A stretch of 33,861 nt of DNA. It comes from an uncultured Lentisphaeria bacterium (GTDB lineage Bacteria > Verrucomicrobiota > Lentisphaeria > Victivallales > Victivallaceae). The DNA lies in assembly GCA_949282965.1 (NCBI GenBank), contig CASDQW010000127.1, positions 1-33,861 of the forward strand. Reading direction: 5' to 3'. A program made the translations under genes and the position numbers. Under the pieces are notes generated by a model. That model searched no databases and was not told where the DNA came from. It saw only the letters and a list, made by a program, of their open reading frames with translations. Shown in pieces: positions 20,245 through 31,625 of the stretch. Numbering within the stretch: the stretch's first letter is position 1; each line of letters begins with the position of its first letter.

Positions 20245-20279
20245 AATCGGATGTTTTACATTTTTGTAAAAAATCGGAT
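20245..20279. promoter_or_regulatory. Palindromic operator-like element
   Basis: TTTTACA-TTTT-TGTAAAA (20254-20271) is a perfect 7-bp dyad. It is framed by two copies of AATCGGAT (20245-20252 and 20272-20279). It lies about 115-150 bases upstream of the predicted gltB transcription start, a usual distance for activator sites of sigma-54 promoters. Confidence 0.5.
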
Positions 20280-20340
20280 ACCGTTATGGCAATTTTTGTA
20301 AAAACAAGGCAGGCCCGCATTCCCGCACTGCTCGTAAAAA
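20260..20340 (+). promoter_or_regulatory. Three GTAAAAA motifs upstream of gltB
   Basis: ATTTTTGTAAAAA occurs at 20260-20272 and 20292-20304, exactly 32 bases apart (about three helical turns). A third GTAAAAA lies at 20334-20340. The phased spacing suggests a cooperative binding site; the protein is unknown. Confidence 0.4.
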
Positions 20341-20366
20341 TGAGCTCAATACACTGTTTTTCAAAA

Positions 20367-20384
20367 TTGGCATGGAATCTGCTT
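20367..20384 (+). promoter_or_regulatory. Sigma-54 (-24/-12) promoter of gltB
   Basis: TTGGCATGGAATCTGCTT matches the RpoN pattern TGGCACG-N4-TTGC with two mismatches. The invariant GG (20369-20370) and GC (20381-20382) are separated by exactly 10 bases. The start would be near 20394, about 29 bases before the gltB ATG. A GAFTGA-containing activator is encoded at the end of the same gene cluster. Confidence 0.65.
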
Positions 20385-20422
20385 TTCCCCAACCGAACCC
20401 TTAGATGACAGGAGAAAAATCC

Positions 20423-24874
<4,452 letters not shown>

Positions 24875-24908
24875 ATCAATCCGCATCATCAGGAGAAAAA
24901 ACATCATC

Positions 24909-26219
24909 ATGGATAAGAACTTTCTGCACCTCTCCCACGTAAGCGACCTGTACCGTCCGGTTGCGGAACGCGTCGCCGATTTTCGGGAAGTCGAACGCCG
25001 CCTTTCCGCCGAAGAGATCAACCGGCAGGTTTCACGCTGTATGCACTGCGGCATTCCCTTCTGCCACGGCAGCGGCTGTCCGCTCGGCAATCTCATTCCC
25101 GACATTCACGAGCAGGTCCGCCACGGCAACCTGCAAAACGCCTGGGCGTTGCTCGCCGCCACCAGCCCGATGCCGGAATTCACCGCCCGCGTCTGTCCCG
25201 CGCTCTGCGAAGGCAGCTGCACCGCCCAGCTGGTCGGCGAATCCGTCATGATCCGGCAGATCGAAAAATACGTCGTCGAATCCGCCTTTGCCCGTCACTG
25301 GGTTCAACCGCCCCGGCCGCGACGCGAAAACGGCCGTTCCGTCGCCGTCGTCGGCTCCGGACCGGCCGGATTGACCGCCGCCATCCGGATGCGGCAGGCT
25401 GGATGCCGGGTGACGGTTTTCGAGCAGCGCCCGCTCCCGGGCGGACTGCTGCGGTACGGGATCCCCGCATTCAAACTGGACCGCGCGGTCATCGACCGCC
25501 GGATCGACCTCCTGAAAGCCGCCGGAATCATCTTCCGCTGTGATACGACGATCGGAAGCGACATTTCCCGGGAATTTCTGCTTCGCACCCACGACGCCGT
25601 CATTGTGGCAACGGGCGCCCCGGTTCCCCGCGATCTTAACGCGGAAAACCGGTCGCTCCCCGGCATCGGATTCGCCCTTGACTTTCTCAACGGCGCCTTC
25701 TCCGCCGCCGGGAAAAACGTGTTGATCATCGGCGGCGGCGACACCGGCGCCGATTGTGTCGGCATGGCCAACCGGCAGAACGCGTTAAACGTCACCCAGA
25801 TTGAAATCATGCCGGAACCGCCCCCGGAACGTTCGCCGTCCACCCCCTGGCCGCAATGGCCCTACTTGCGGCGTACCTCCTCCAGTCATCAGGAAGGCGC
25901 CATCCGCCGCTGGGGACTGCAAACCGTCCGCTTCCTGGAACGGAACGGAGCGGTCGGCGCCGTGGAAGTGCTGCCGGTGGACTGGGCATTCTCCCGGGAT
26001 GGCCGCCCGCTGCGGTTCACCCCGCGCACCGGCGAAAAAGAGATTCTCGCCGCAGATCTGGTCCTGCTGGCGATGGGATTTCTCAAACCGGATCCGCCGC
26101 CGGCGGCCCCCAATCTCTTCGTCGCCGGAGACGCCGCCGGCGGGCCGTCGCTGGTGGTCCGCGCCATGGCCGATGCCATTCGAGTCAGCCAAAACGTACA
26201 ACAATTTCTGGAGGTTTAG
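24909..26219 (+). CDS. gltD: Glutamate synthase small subunit, compact
   Basis: GltD takes electrons from NAD(P)H through FAD and iron-sulfur clusters to GltB. Cys44, Cys47, Cys52 and Cys57 (RCMHCGIPFCHGSGC) and the later CPALCEGSC form the cluster sites. FAD binds at VAVVGSGPAGLTAA, and the NAD(P)H loop is VLIIGGGDTGADC. Near the C-terminus VLLAMGFLKPD is followed after only a few residues by NLFVAGDAAGG. The usual loop of roughly 25-30 residues between these motifs is missing, which accounts for 436 residues instead of about 470-490. AGGAG lies upstream of the start. dapF begins 4 bases after the stop. Confidence 0.95.
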   Translation: MDKNFLHLSHVSDLYRPVAERVADFREVERRLSAEEINRQVSRCMHCGIPFCHGSGCPLGNLIPDIHEQVRHGNLQNAWALLAATSPMPEFTARVCPALCEGSCTAQLVGESVMIRQIEKYVVESAFARHWVQPPRPRRENGRSVAVVGSGPAGLTAAIRMRQAGCRVTVFEQRPLPGGLLRYGIPAFKLDRAVIDRRIDLLKAAGIIFRCDTTIGSDISREFLLRTHDAVIVATGAPVPRDLNAENRSLPGIGFALDFLNGAFSAAGKNVLIIGGGDTGADCVGMANRQNALNVTQIEIMPEPPPERSPSTPWPQWPYLRRTSSSHQEGAIRRWGLQTVRFLERNGAVGAVEVLPVDWAFSRDGRPLRFTPRTGEKEILAADLVLLAMGFLKPDPPPAAPNLFVAGDAAGGPSLVVRAMADAIRVSQNVQQFLEV

Positions 26220-26222
26220 GAA

Positions 26223-26996
26223 ATGCGTTTCGTCAAATATCACGGGCTGGGCAACGATTTCATCTTCGTCAATGCCGACGCGGAACCGGGAATTGCTTTT
26301 CAGGGAATCGCCCGCGCCGCCTGCGACCGGCATTTCGGCATTGGAGCGGACGGGCTGGTCACGCTGCGGCATCTCGACGGCAACCGCTTCGAAATGCGGA
26401 TCTACAATTCCGACGGCACCGAAACGGAAATGTGCGGCAACGCCACCCGTTGTGCCGCCGCTTTTATCGTTGCCGAACGGCTCGCGCCGGGACCGGCATT
26501 TGAACTGTCCACCCGCGCCGGCCTCATTCGGCCGGTCATGCTGTCGGACGGCCGGATCCGGGTCGACATGGGCGAACCCCGGCCGGGAGATGTGGAAATC
26601 ACGCTCAACCGCTTCACCGGCACCGACGTCTCCATGGGCAATCCACATTTCGTGGTGTTCGTCCCTGACGTCGCCGCAATCCGGCTCGAAACCGACGGCC
26701 CCGAACTGGAACATCATCCGCATTTCCCCAACAAAAGCAACATTGAATTCGTGCAGGTTCTGAACCGGAACCTCGTGCGCATGCGGGTCTGGGAACGCGG
26801 CTGCGGCGTCACCCTCGCCTGCGGCACCGGCAGCAGCGCCACCTGTGTGGCCGGCGTTCTCACCGGACGCACCGACCGGAACATCACGGTCCGGCTGGAC
26901 GGCGGGGAGCTGGATATCGAATGGAACGAAAACGACAATCATGTTTATATGACCGGACCGGCGACGCGGGTTTTCACGGGCAGCTACCCGGCCTGA
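26223..26996 (+). CDS. dapF: Diaminopimelate epimerase
   Basis: DapF interconverts LL- and meso-diaminopimelate, the penultimate step to lysine and the source of the peptidoglycan cross-linker. The 257-residue product opens [16 protein letters not shown]. The two catalytic cysteines are Cys71 in EMCGNATRC and Cys200 in [10 protein letters not shown]. The family norm is about 270-280, so this is a slightly short but complete member. It starts immediately after gltD, with its ribosome site (GGAGG) in the gltD end, and precedes dapL by 22 bases. Confidence 0.96.
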   Translation: MRFVKYHGLGNDFIFVNADAEPGIAFQGIARAACDRHFGIGADGLVTLRHLDGNRFEMRIYNSDGTETEMCGNATRCAAAFIVAERLAPGPAFELSTRAGLIRPVMLSDGRIRVDMGEPRPGDVEITLNRFTGTDVSMGNPHFVVFVPDVAAIRLETDGPELEHHPHFPNKSNIEFVQVLNRNLVRMRVWERGCGVTLACGTGSSATCVAGVLTGRTDRNITVRLDGGELDIEWNENDNHVYMTGPATRVFTGSYPA

Positions 26997-27018
26997 ATTG
27001 CAGTGGAGGAAACAACCG

Positions 27019-28203
27019 ATGTTCACGACCAATCCCTTTTATCAGGAACTTTCTGAAAATTATCTCTTTTCCGAAATCGCCCGGAAAGTCGAAGCCTGCC
27101 GCCGGGCCGAACCGGAGGCGCACATCATCCGCCTCGGCATCGGCGACGTAACACTGCCGCTGGTACCTGCCGTCATCGCCGCTCTGCACCGGGCGGTCGA
27201 CGAAATGGCGGCGGCAGCCACTTTCCGCGGCTACGGCCCGGAACAGGGGTACTACTTCCTCCGCGAAGCCATTCGCGAACACGATTACCATCGGCGCGGC
27301 ATCAACATCGCCGCGGATGAAATTTTCGTCAGCGACGGCTCCAAGTGCGATGTCGCCAACATTCAGGAACTCTTCGGAAACGACTGCCGGATCGCGATCT
27401 GCGACCCGGTTTATCCGGTCTACCGGGACAGCAACCTGATGGCCGGACGCGGCGCGAAGCTGCAGTATCTGCCCTGCGTTGAAGCCAACGGCTTTCTGCC
27501 GGAACCGCCGCGCACGCCGGTGGATGTCGTCTATTTGTGTTCGCCGAACAATCCGACCGGCGCGGTGTTCTCGCGGGAACAGCTCGCCAAATGGGTGGAA
27601 TACGCCAGGCGTGAGGGGGCACTGCTGCTTTTTGACTCCGCCTACGAGGCCTACATCCGCGATCCCGCCCTGCCCCGGAGCATTTATGAAATTCCCGGAG
27701 CGGAAGAGGTTGCCGTCGAATTCCGCTCGTTCTCCAAAACCGCCGGATTCACCGGGCTGCGCTGCGCCTACTGCGTCGTCCCGCAGGCTCTCCCGGGACG
27801 GCTCAACGCGTTCTGGCGGCGACGGCAGACCACCAAATTCAACGGTGTTTCCTACCCCGTTCAGCGCGCGGCGGAAGCCGTCTATTCCGAGGACGGCCGG
27901 AAACAGATCGCCGGACAAATCGACTATTATCTGAACAACGCCCGGGAAATCCGTTCCGGTCTTCTCGCCGCGGGTATGACCGTTTTCGGCGGCGAGCACT
28001 CACCTTACGTCTGGTGGAAACTGCCGGTGACCGAAAGCTCGATGGCGTTCTTCGACCGGCTGCTTCATGAATGTCATGTCGTCGGCACGCCCGGTTCCGG
28101 GTTCGGCGCCTGCGGCGAAGGCTATTTCCGTCTGACCGGTTTCGGCAGCCGGGAAGCGACCCGGGAGGCGGTGGCCAGAATCACCGCACGGTACTTGCAA
28201 TAA
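27019..28203 (+). CDS. dapL: LL-diaminopimelate aminotransferase
   Basis: DapL makes LL-diaminopimelate in one step from tetrahydrodipicolinate with glutamate as amino donor, bypassing the succinylase or acetylase branches. The 394-residue fold-type I PLP protein starts at 27019 behind GGAGGAAAC. Motifs are [13 protein letters not shown] at the front, [13 protein letters not shown], and the PLP lysine Lys240 in [13 protein letters not shown]. DapL is typical of plants, Chlamydiae and other PVC bacteria. Its glutamate requirement ties it to the gltBD genes ahead of it. Its last codons overlap the -35 box of the next gene. Confidence 0.93.
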   Translation: MFTTNPFYQELSENYLFSEIARKVEACRRAEPEAHIIRLGIGDVTLPLVPAVIAALHRAVDEMAAAATFRGYGPEQGYYFLREAIREHDYHRRGINIAADEIFVSDGSKCDVANIQELFGNDCRIAICDPVYPVYRDSNLMAGRGAKLQYLPCVEANGFLPEPPRTPVDVVYLCSPNNPTGAVFSREQLAKWVEYARREGALLLFDSAYEAYIRDPALPRSIYEIPGAEEVAVEFRSFSKTAGFTGLRCAYCVVPQALPGRLNAFWRRRQTTKFNGVSYPVQRAAEAVYSEDGRKQIAGQIDYYLNNAREIRSGLLAAGMTVFGGEHSPYVWWKLPVTESSMAFFDRLLHECHVVGTPGSGFGACGEGYFRLTGFGSREATREAVARITARYLQ

Positions 28204-28223
28204 GCCGATTTTACCGTTATATT
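28195..28223 (+). promoter_or_regulatory. Promoter of the NifA-like gene
   Basis: TTGCAA (28195-28200) overlaps the last codons of dapL. After 17 bases it is followed by TATATT (28218-28223). The start would fall near 28230, only about 3 bases before the ATG, so the mRNA may be leaderless. Confidence 0.7.
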
Positions 28224-28232
28224 ATCGGAATC

Positions 28233-29774
28233 ATGCCGAATCAGCTCACAACCGAGATCGCGGTACTCCGGGAGATCAGCACCGCCGTCGTCCATGAGCG
28301 GAATATTTCCGCTCTGCTCGACCAGGTGCTGACCATTCTGCATCGCCAGATGGGCATGCTGCGCGGCACCTTCACCCTGCGCCAGGGAGACGTATTCATC
28401 ATCGAAGCCTCGCACGGACTGGATGAAATCGAAAAAAGCCGCGGCCGGTACCACCTCGGCGAAGGCCTCACCGGCATCGTCGCCGAAACCGCCAAACCGC
28501 TCCTGGTGGAAGACATCTCCAAAGACAAACGCTTTCTCGACCGCACCGGCGTCCGGCGCGAAAACGGTCCGATGGCCTTTCTCTGCGTACCGGTGTTTCA
28601 CCGCGAACGGGTGGTCGGCACCCTGAGCATCGAGCGCAAAGTGGAACCGGGCGTCTGCCTTGAGGAAGACCTGAAACTGCTGGAAATCGTCGGCAACCTG
28701 ACGGCGGAGGCCGTCTCCGCCTGCCGGATGGAGCACGAGGAGCGCGAACAGCTTCTCGATGAAAACCGCAAACTGCGCGAAGCCCTCGGCAGCAACGGCA
28801 ACCCCGGCGAACTCATCGGCAACTGCCGGACCATGCAGCGGATTTACGAATTGATCCGGCAGGTCGCCCCCAGCAGCGCCACCGTCCTGATCCGGGGCAG
28901 TTCCGGCACCGGCAAAGAGCTGGTCGCCCAGGCGATCCGCCGCCTCAGCCCGCGCGCGGACAAGCCGTTCATCGCCCTCAATTGCGCCGCTCTGCCGGAA
29001 AATCTGGTCGAAAGCGAACTCTTCGGCCATGAAAAAGGCGCCTTTACCGGCGCCGTCAGCCGCCGGATCGGACGGGCCGAGGCCGTCGACGGCGGTACGC
29101 TGTTTCTCGATGAAATCGGCGATCTGGCGCTGCCGACTCAGGTGAAGCTCCTGCGCTTCATTCAGGAACGGACTTTCTCCCGACTCGGCAGCAATGTGGA
29201 AATCAAATCCGATGTCCGGCTGCTGGTCGCCACCAGCCGTAATCTGGAGCAATTGATGGCGGAGGGAAAATTCCGGGAAGACCTTTACTACCGGCTCAAC
29301 ATTTTTCCGATCACGCTGCCGGATTTGTGCAAGCGCCGCTGCGACATCGTGCTGCTTTCCGAACACTTCATCGCCAAGCACAATCTCAAATACGGCAAAA
29401 ACGTCAAGCGCCTCTCCACGCCCGCCATCAATATGCTGATGAGCTACCACTGGCCCGGCAATGTCCGGGAACTGGAAAACTGTATCGAACGTGCCGTCCT
29501 GACCGCCACCGACGACTGCATTCACAGCTACAACCTGCCGCCCTCCCTTCAGACCGGTCAGAGCACCGGGGGGCAACTGCTCCCGGACGGCAAAGCCTCC
29601 TTCAACACCCTGGTCAGTTCTTTCGAGCGGGAACTGATCGTCGAGGCGCTCAAGCGCAACAACGGCAACATGTCCGCCGCCGCCCGGGAGCTGGATTTGT
29701 CCCCGCGCGTCATTCATTACAAAATTAATCGCTACGGCATCCAGCCGGACTGGTACCGCCATCAGGACAACTAA
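28233..29774 (+). CDS. NifA-like sigma-54-dependent transcription activator
   Basis: The 513-residue product has an N-terminal GAF sensor domain (about 20-165), a short linker and an AAA+ domain. The AAA+ Walker A is GSSGTGK (222-228), the sigma-54 contact loop is GAFTGA (269-274) and Walker B is LFLDE (290-294). A Fis-type helix-turn-helix lies at the end (about 465-505, with NNGNMSAAARELDLSPRVIHYKINRYGI). This is the NifA/FhlA type of domain order. The GAF ligand is not evident, and no nif gene is in the window, so a broader nitrogen role is more likely than nitrogen fixation. The start at 28233 has no ribosome site and lies a few bases after the predicted transcription start. A natural target is the -24/-12 promoter before gltB. 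Confidence 0.93.
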   Translation: MPNQLTTEIAVLREISTAVVHERNISALLDQVLTILHRQMGMLRGTFTLRQGDVFIIEASHGLDEIEKSRGRYHLGEGLTGIVAETAKPLLVEDISKDKRFLDRTGVRRENGPMAFLCVPVFHRERVVGTLSIERKVEPGVCLEEDLKLLEIVGNLTAEAVSACRMEHEEREQLLDENRKLREALGSNGNPGELIGNCRTMQRIYELIRQVAPSSATVLIRGSSGTGKELVAQAIRRLSPRADKPFIALNCAALPENLVESELFGHEKGAFTGAVSRRIGRAEAVDGGTLFLDEIGDLALPTQVKLLRFIQERTFSRLGSNVEIKSDVRLLVATSRNLEQLMAEGKFREDLYYRLNIFPITLPDLCKRRCDIVLLSEHFIAKHNLKYGKNVKRLSTPAINMLMSYHWPGNVRELENCIERAVLTATDDCIHSYNLPPSLQTGQSTGGQLLPDGKASFNTLVSSFERELIVEALKRNNGNMSAAARELDLSPRVIHYKINRYGIQPDWYRHQDN

Positions 29775-29869
29775 CCGGAGCCCCCCCCGCACGTCTCCCG
29801 TTCTGCGGCCTGGTTCGCCGGCGCTTGGAGGTCGCCGCAGACTCCGGCCGGGACCCGTGAGCGGGCGCT

Positions 29870-31345
29870 TTACGTCAATTCGCCGGGATGACGCCGCTTC
29901 AATTCCGGAACGGCCCAGGAACGACCGGTGTCCTCCAGCCGCCGCAGATACTGTTTCAGGTGGCCCCGGGCGTGGTAGGGACCGCCTTCACTGATGATTT
30001 CCCACATCGGGTCCCAGAAGTAGCCGTCCGGCTGGGTCGCCATCATTTCATCGAGCCAGTCCAGATAACGGGCCTTGGCTTCCCGGCAGAGATCGGGACG
30101 CTCAGCGGCGAGGTTGCGCTGCTCGTGCGGATCGTCCTGCACATTGAACAACATCTCCCGATCGAAGAGATGATAGAAATCATGGTAAGTGCGAATGTAA
30201 ATCCAGTCGTCCCAGCGCACCGCGCGCTGACAGCCGTGGCAGCACTGGGACAGAATCAGTTCGCTTCGCCCCGTACCGGACCCGTCCAGCAATCCCCGAG
30301 CATAGCTTCGTCCCTCCCATTTCTGCCGGGGGGGCAACTCCAGAAGCTCCGCCAGCGTCGGCAGCAGGTCGATGTTGTAATGCAGTCCCGGATTGCGCTG
30401 TCCGGCGGAGAGTTTGCCGGGCCAGCGAATGATCATCGGAATCCGGCAGGTAATGTGGTCCGCGGTACCGTGTTCGCTCCACATGCCGAGTTCCCCGAGG
30501 TTTTCGCCGTGGTCGGAACTGGCGATGATGACGAGATCATCCAGCACGCCTTTCTGTTTCAAGGCATCCAGCAGACGGCCGATGTGTTCGTCCATGTAGC
30601 GGACGCCGCAGTCGTAGCCGTCGATCACCCGGCGGGCGTCGTTCAGATTCAGCGCCTTTCCGGGTTGGCGCGGATAGCGCGGATCCACCCGGTCGTCGTA
30701 CATGTCCTGATCGATGATGCCGTGGGGACCGACGGTCTCGCACAGCTGCCGGGCGATCTCGTTTTCGGTCAGCCAGGCCGGCAACGGATCGTTGGCGAAG
30801 GGATTGCCGAAATCAGCCGGCGCCCGGTAAGGCGTATGCGGATCCCAGTAATTGACATGCAAATACCAGTTGTCCCGCTCCGCATTCTGCTCAATCCAGC
30901 GCAATGCCGTGGGCGTGACGTCCTCGGCTGATTCGACGCCGCCGAGTCCGGTATCGTAAATCTCCCGGAATCCGGCATAGTAATTGAATGTCGAATGGCG
31001 TTCCCCGAAGCCGCCGATATAGACCGGATACAATCCGGCCTCCATTTTCAGCCAGGCCGGCAGATTGTCCAGACTCAGGGTGTTCTGGAAATCACGATCC
31101 GGTCCTTCCGAACGGATTTCCGCATTGCTGCCGCCATGGTTGATGGCGCCGTTGTGAATGCCGAACGTACCGGTCATCAGCGCCGACCGGGACGGCAGAC
31201 AGGGAGCGTCCGAAGTGTAATAGCGGTCAAAAACAACGCCTTCGGCGGCGATCCGGTCGAGATTCGGCGAAGTATTGCGGCAATAGCCGTAACAGCCGAG
31301 ATGGTCGGGCCGGAGCGTATCCAGATCCAGATATAAAATTCTCAT
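29870..31345 (-). CDS. Sulfatase, cytosolic, C-type
   Basis: This is an alkaline-phosphatase-fold sulfatase that hydrolyses sulfate esters, probably of a sugar. The 491 residues begin directly with MRILYLDLDTLRPDHLGCYGY and no signal peptide, so it would act inside the cell. Cys49 in CLPSRSALMTG is the residue converted to formylglycine, here in the C-x-P-S-R form. HVNYWDPHTPY and SSDHGENLGELGMWSEHG carry further metal and substrate ligands. A maturation enzyme (anSME) is not in the window. GAGGA precedes the start. It is divergent from the GH32-kinase gene, so the pair may serve related glycan use. Substrate cannot be told from sequence. Confidence 0.93.
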   Translation of the reverse strand: MRILYLDLDTLRPDHLGCYGYCRNTSPNLDRIAAEGVVFDRYYTSDAPCLPSRSALMTGTFGIHNGAINHGGSNAEIRSEGPDRDFQNTLSLDNLPAWLKMEAGLYPVYIGGFGERHSTFNYYAGFREIYDTGLGGVESAEDVTPTALRWIEQNAERDNWYLHVNYWDPHTPYRAPADFGNPFANDPLPAWLTENEIARQLCETVGPHGIIDQDMYDDRVDPRYPRQPGKALNLNDARRVIDGYDCGVRYMDEHIGRLLDALKQKGVLDDLVIIASSDHGENLGELGMWSEHGTADHITCRIPMIIRWPGKLSAGQRNPGLHYNIDLLPTLAELLELPPRQKWEGRSYARGLLDGSGTGRSELILSQCCHGCQRAVRWDDWIYIRTYHDFYHLFDREMLFNVQDDPHEQRNLAAERPDLCREAKARYLDWLDEMMATQPDGYFWDPMWEIISEGGPYHARGHLKQYLRRLEDTGRSWAVPELKRRHPGELT

Positions 31346-31416
31346 GATGCACGTCCTCAGATGGTTGCCGAAAATTGCATGTGGAATCCGGAGGAACCTT
31401 TCCCTCAGCGGAGATT

Positions 31417-31445
31417 ATCATATCGCGTCCCCTTCCCTGCGTCAA
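31417..31445 (-). promoter_or_regulatory. Sigma-70 promoter of the sulfatase gene
   Basis: On the minus strand, TTGACG (complement of 31440-31445) and TATGAT (complement of 31417-31422) are 17 bases apart. Both boxes match consensus at five of six positions. The leader would be about 65 bases. Confidence 0.75.
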
Positions 31446-31519
31446 CCGGTTTCACCGGATTTTTTATTCCAAAAATACGGCCCGGCGCAAAAATCGCACA
31501 TTTCGGCGGGATTATCGCA

Positions 31520-31549
31520 GTTTCATTTCCGGAAAACCTCCGCTATATT
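31520..31549 (+). promoter_or_regulatory. Candidate promoter of the GH32-kinase gene
   Basis: CGCTATATTG provides a -10 (TATATT, 31544-31549) like the one before mtnP. The -35 is weak (GTTTCA at 31520-31525, 18 bases away), which may mean that an activator is needed. The leader would be about 70 bases. Confidence 0.45.
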
Positions 31550-31625
31550 GAAACGGAGCCCCCTTCCGCCCGGTACCGGAGGGCCCGCAACCGCAACCTG
31601 AAAACATCGACAAGGAGCGTGGCAA

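Larger units (their letters stand above)
19851..20422. other. Divergent glnN/gltB control region, no gene seen
   Basis: This 572-base gap between divergent genes has no convincing coding sequence. Its glnN half is GC-rich and full of inverted repeats. Its gltB half is AT-rich with GTAAAAA repeats, a perfect palindrome and a -24/-12 promoter. The individual elements are listed separately. Confidence 0.8.

Noticed and set aside
20250..20270. NifA-type upstream activator site (TGT-N10-ACA)
   Set aside because: The palindrome has the opposite arrangement (ACA-N4-TGT), so it does not fit the NifA consensus.
19851..20422. Phage attachment site or insertion scar in the divergent gap
   Set aside because: No integrase, transposase or target duplication is present, and the AATCGGAT repeats merely frame an 18-base palindrome.
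29802..29841. TCTGCGG/CCGCAGA hairpin between the convergent activator and sulfatase genes
   Set aside because: A 7-bp stem with a 26-base loop and no T-run on either side; not enough to call a terminator.
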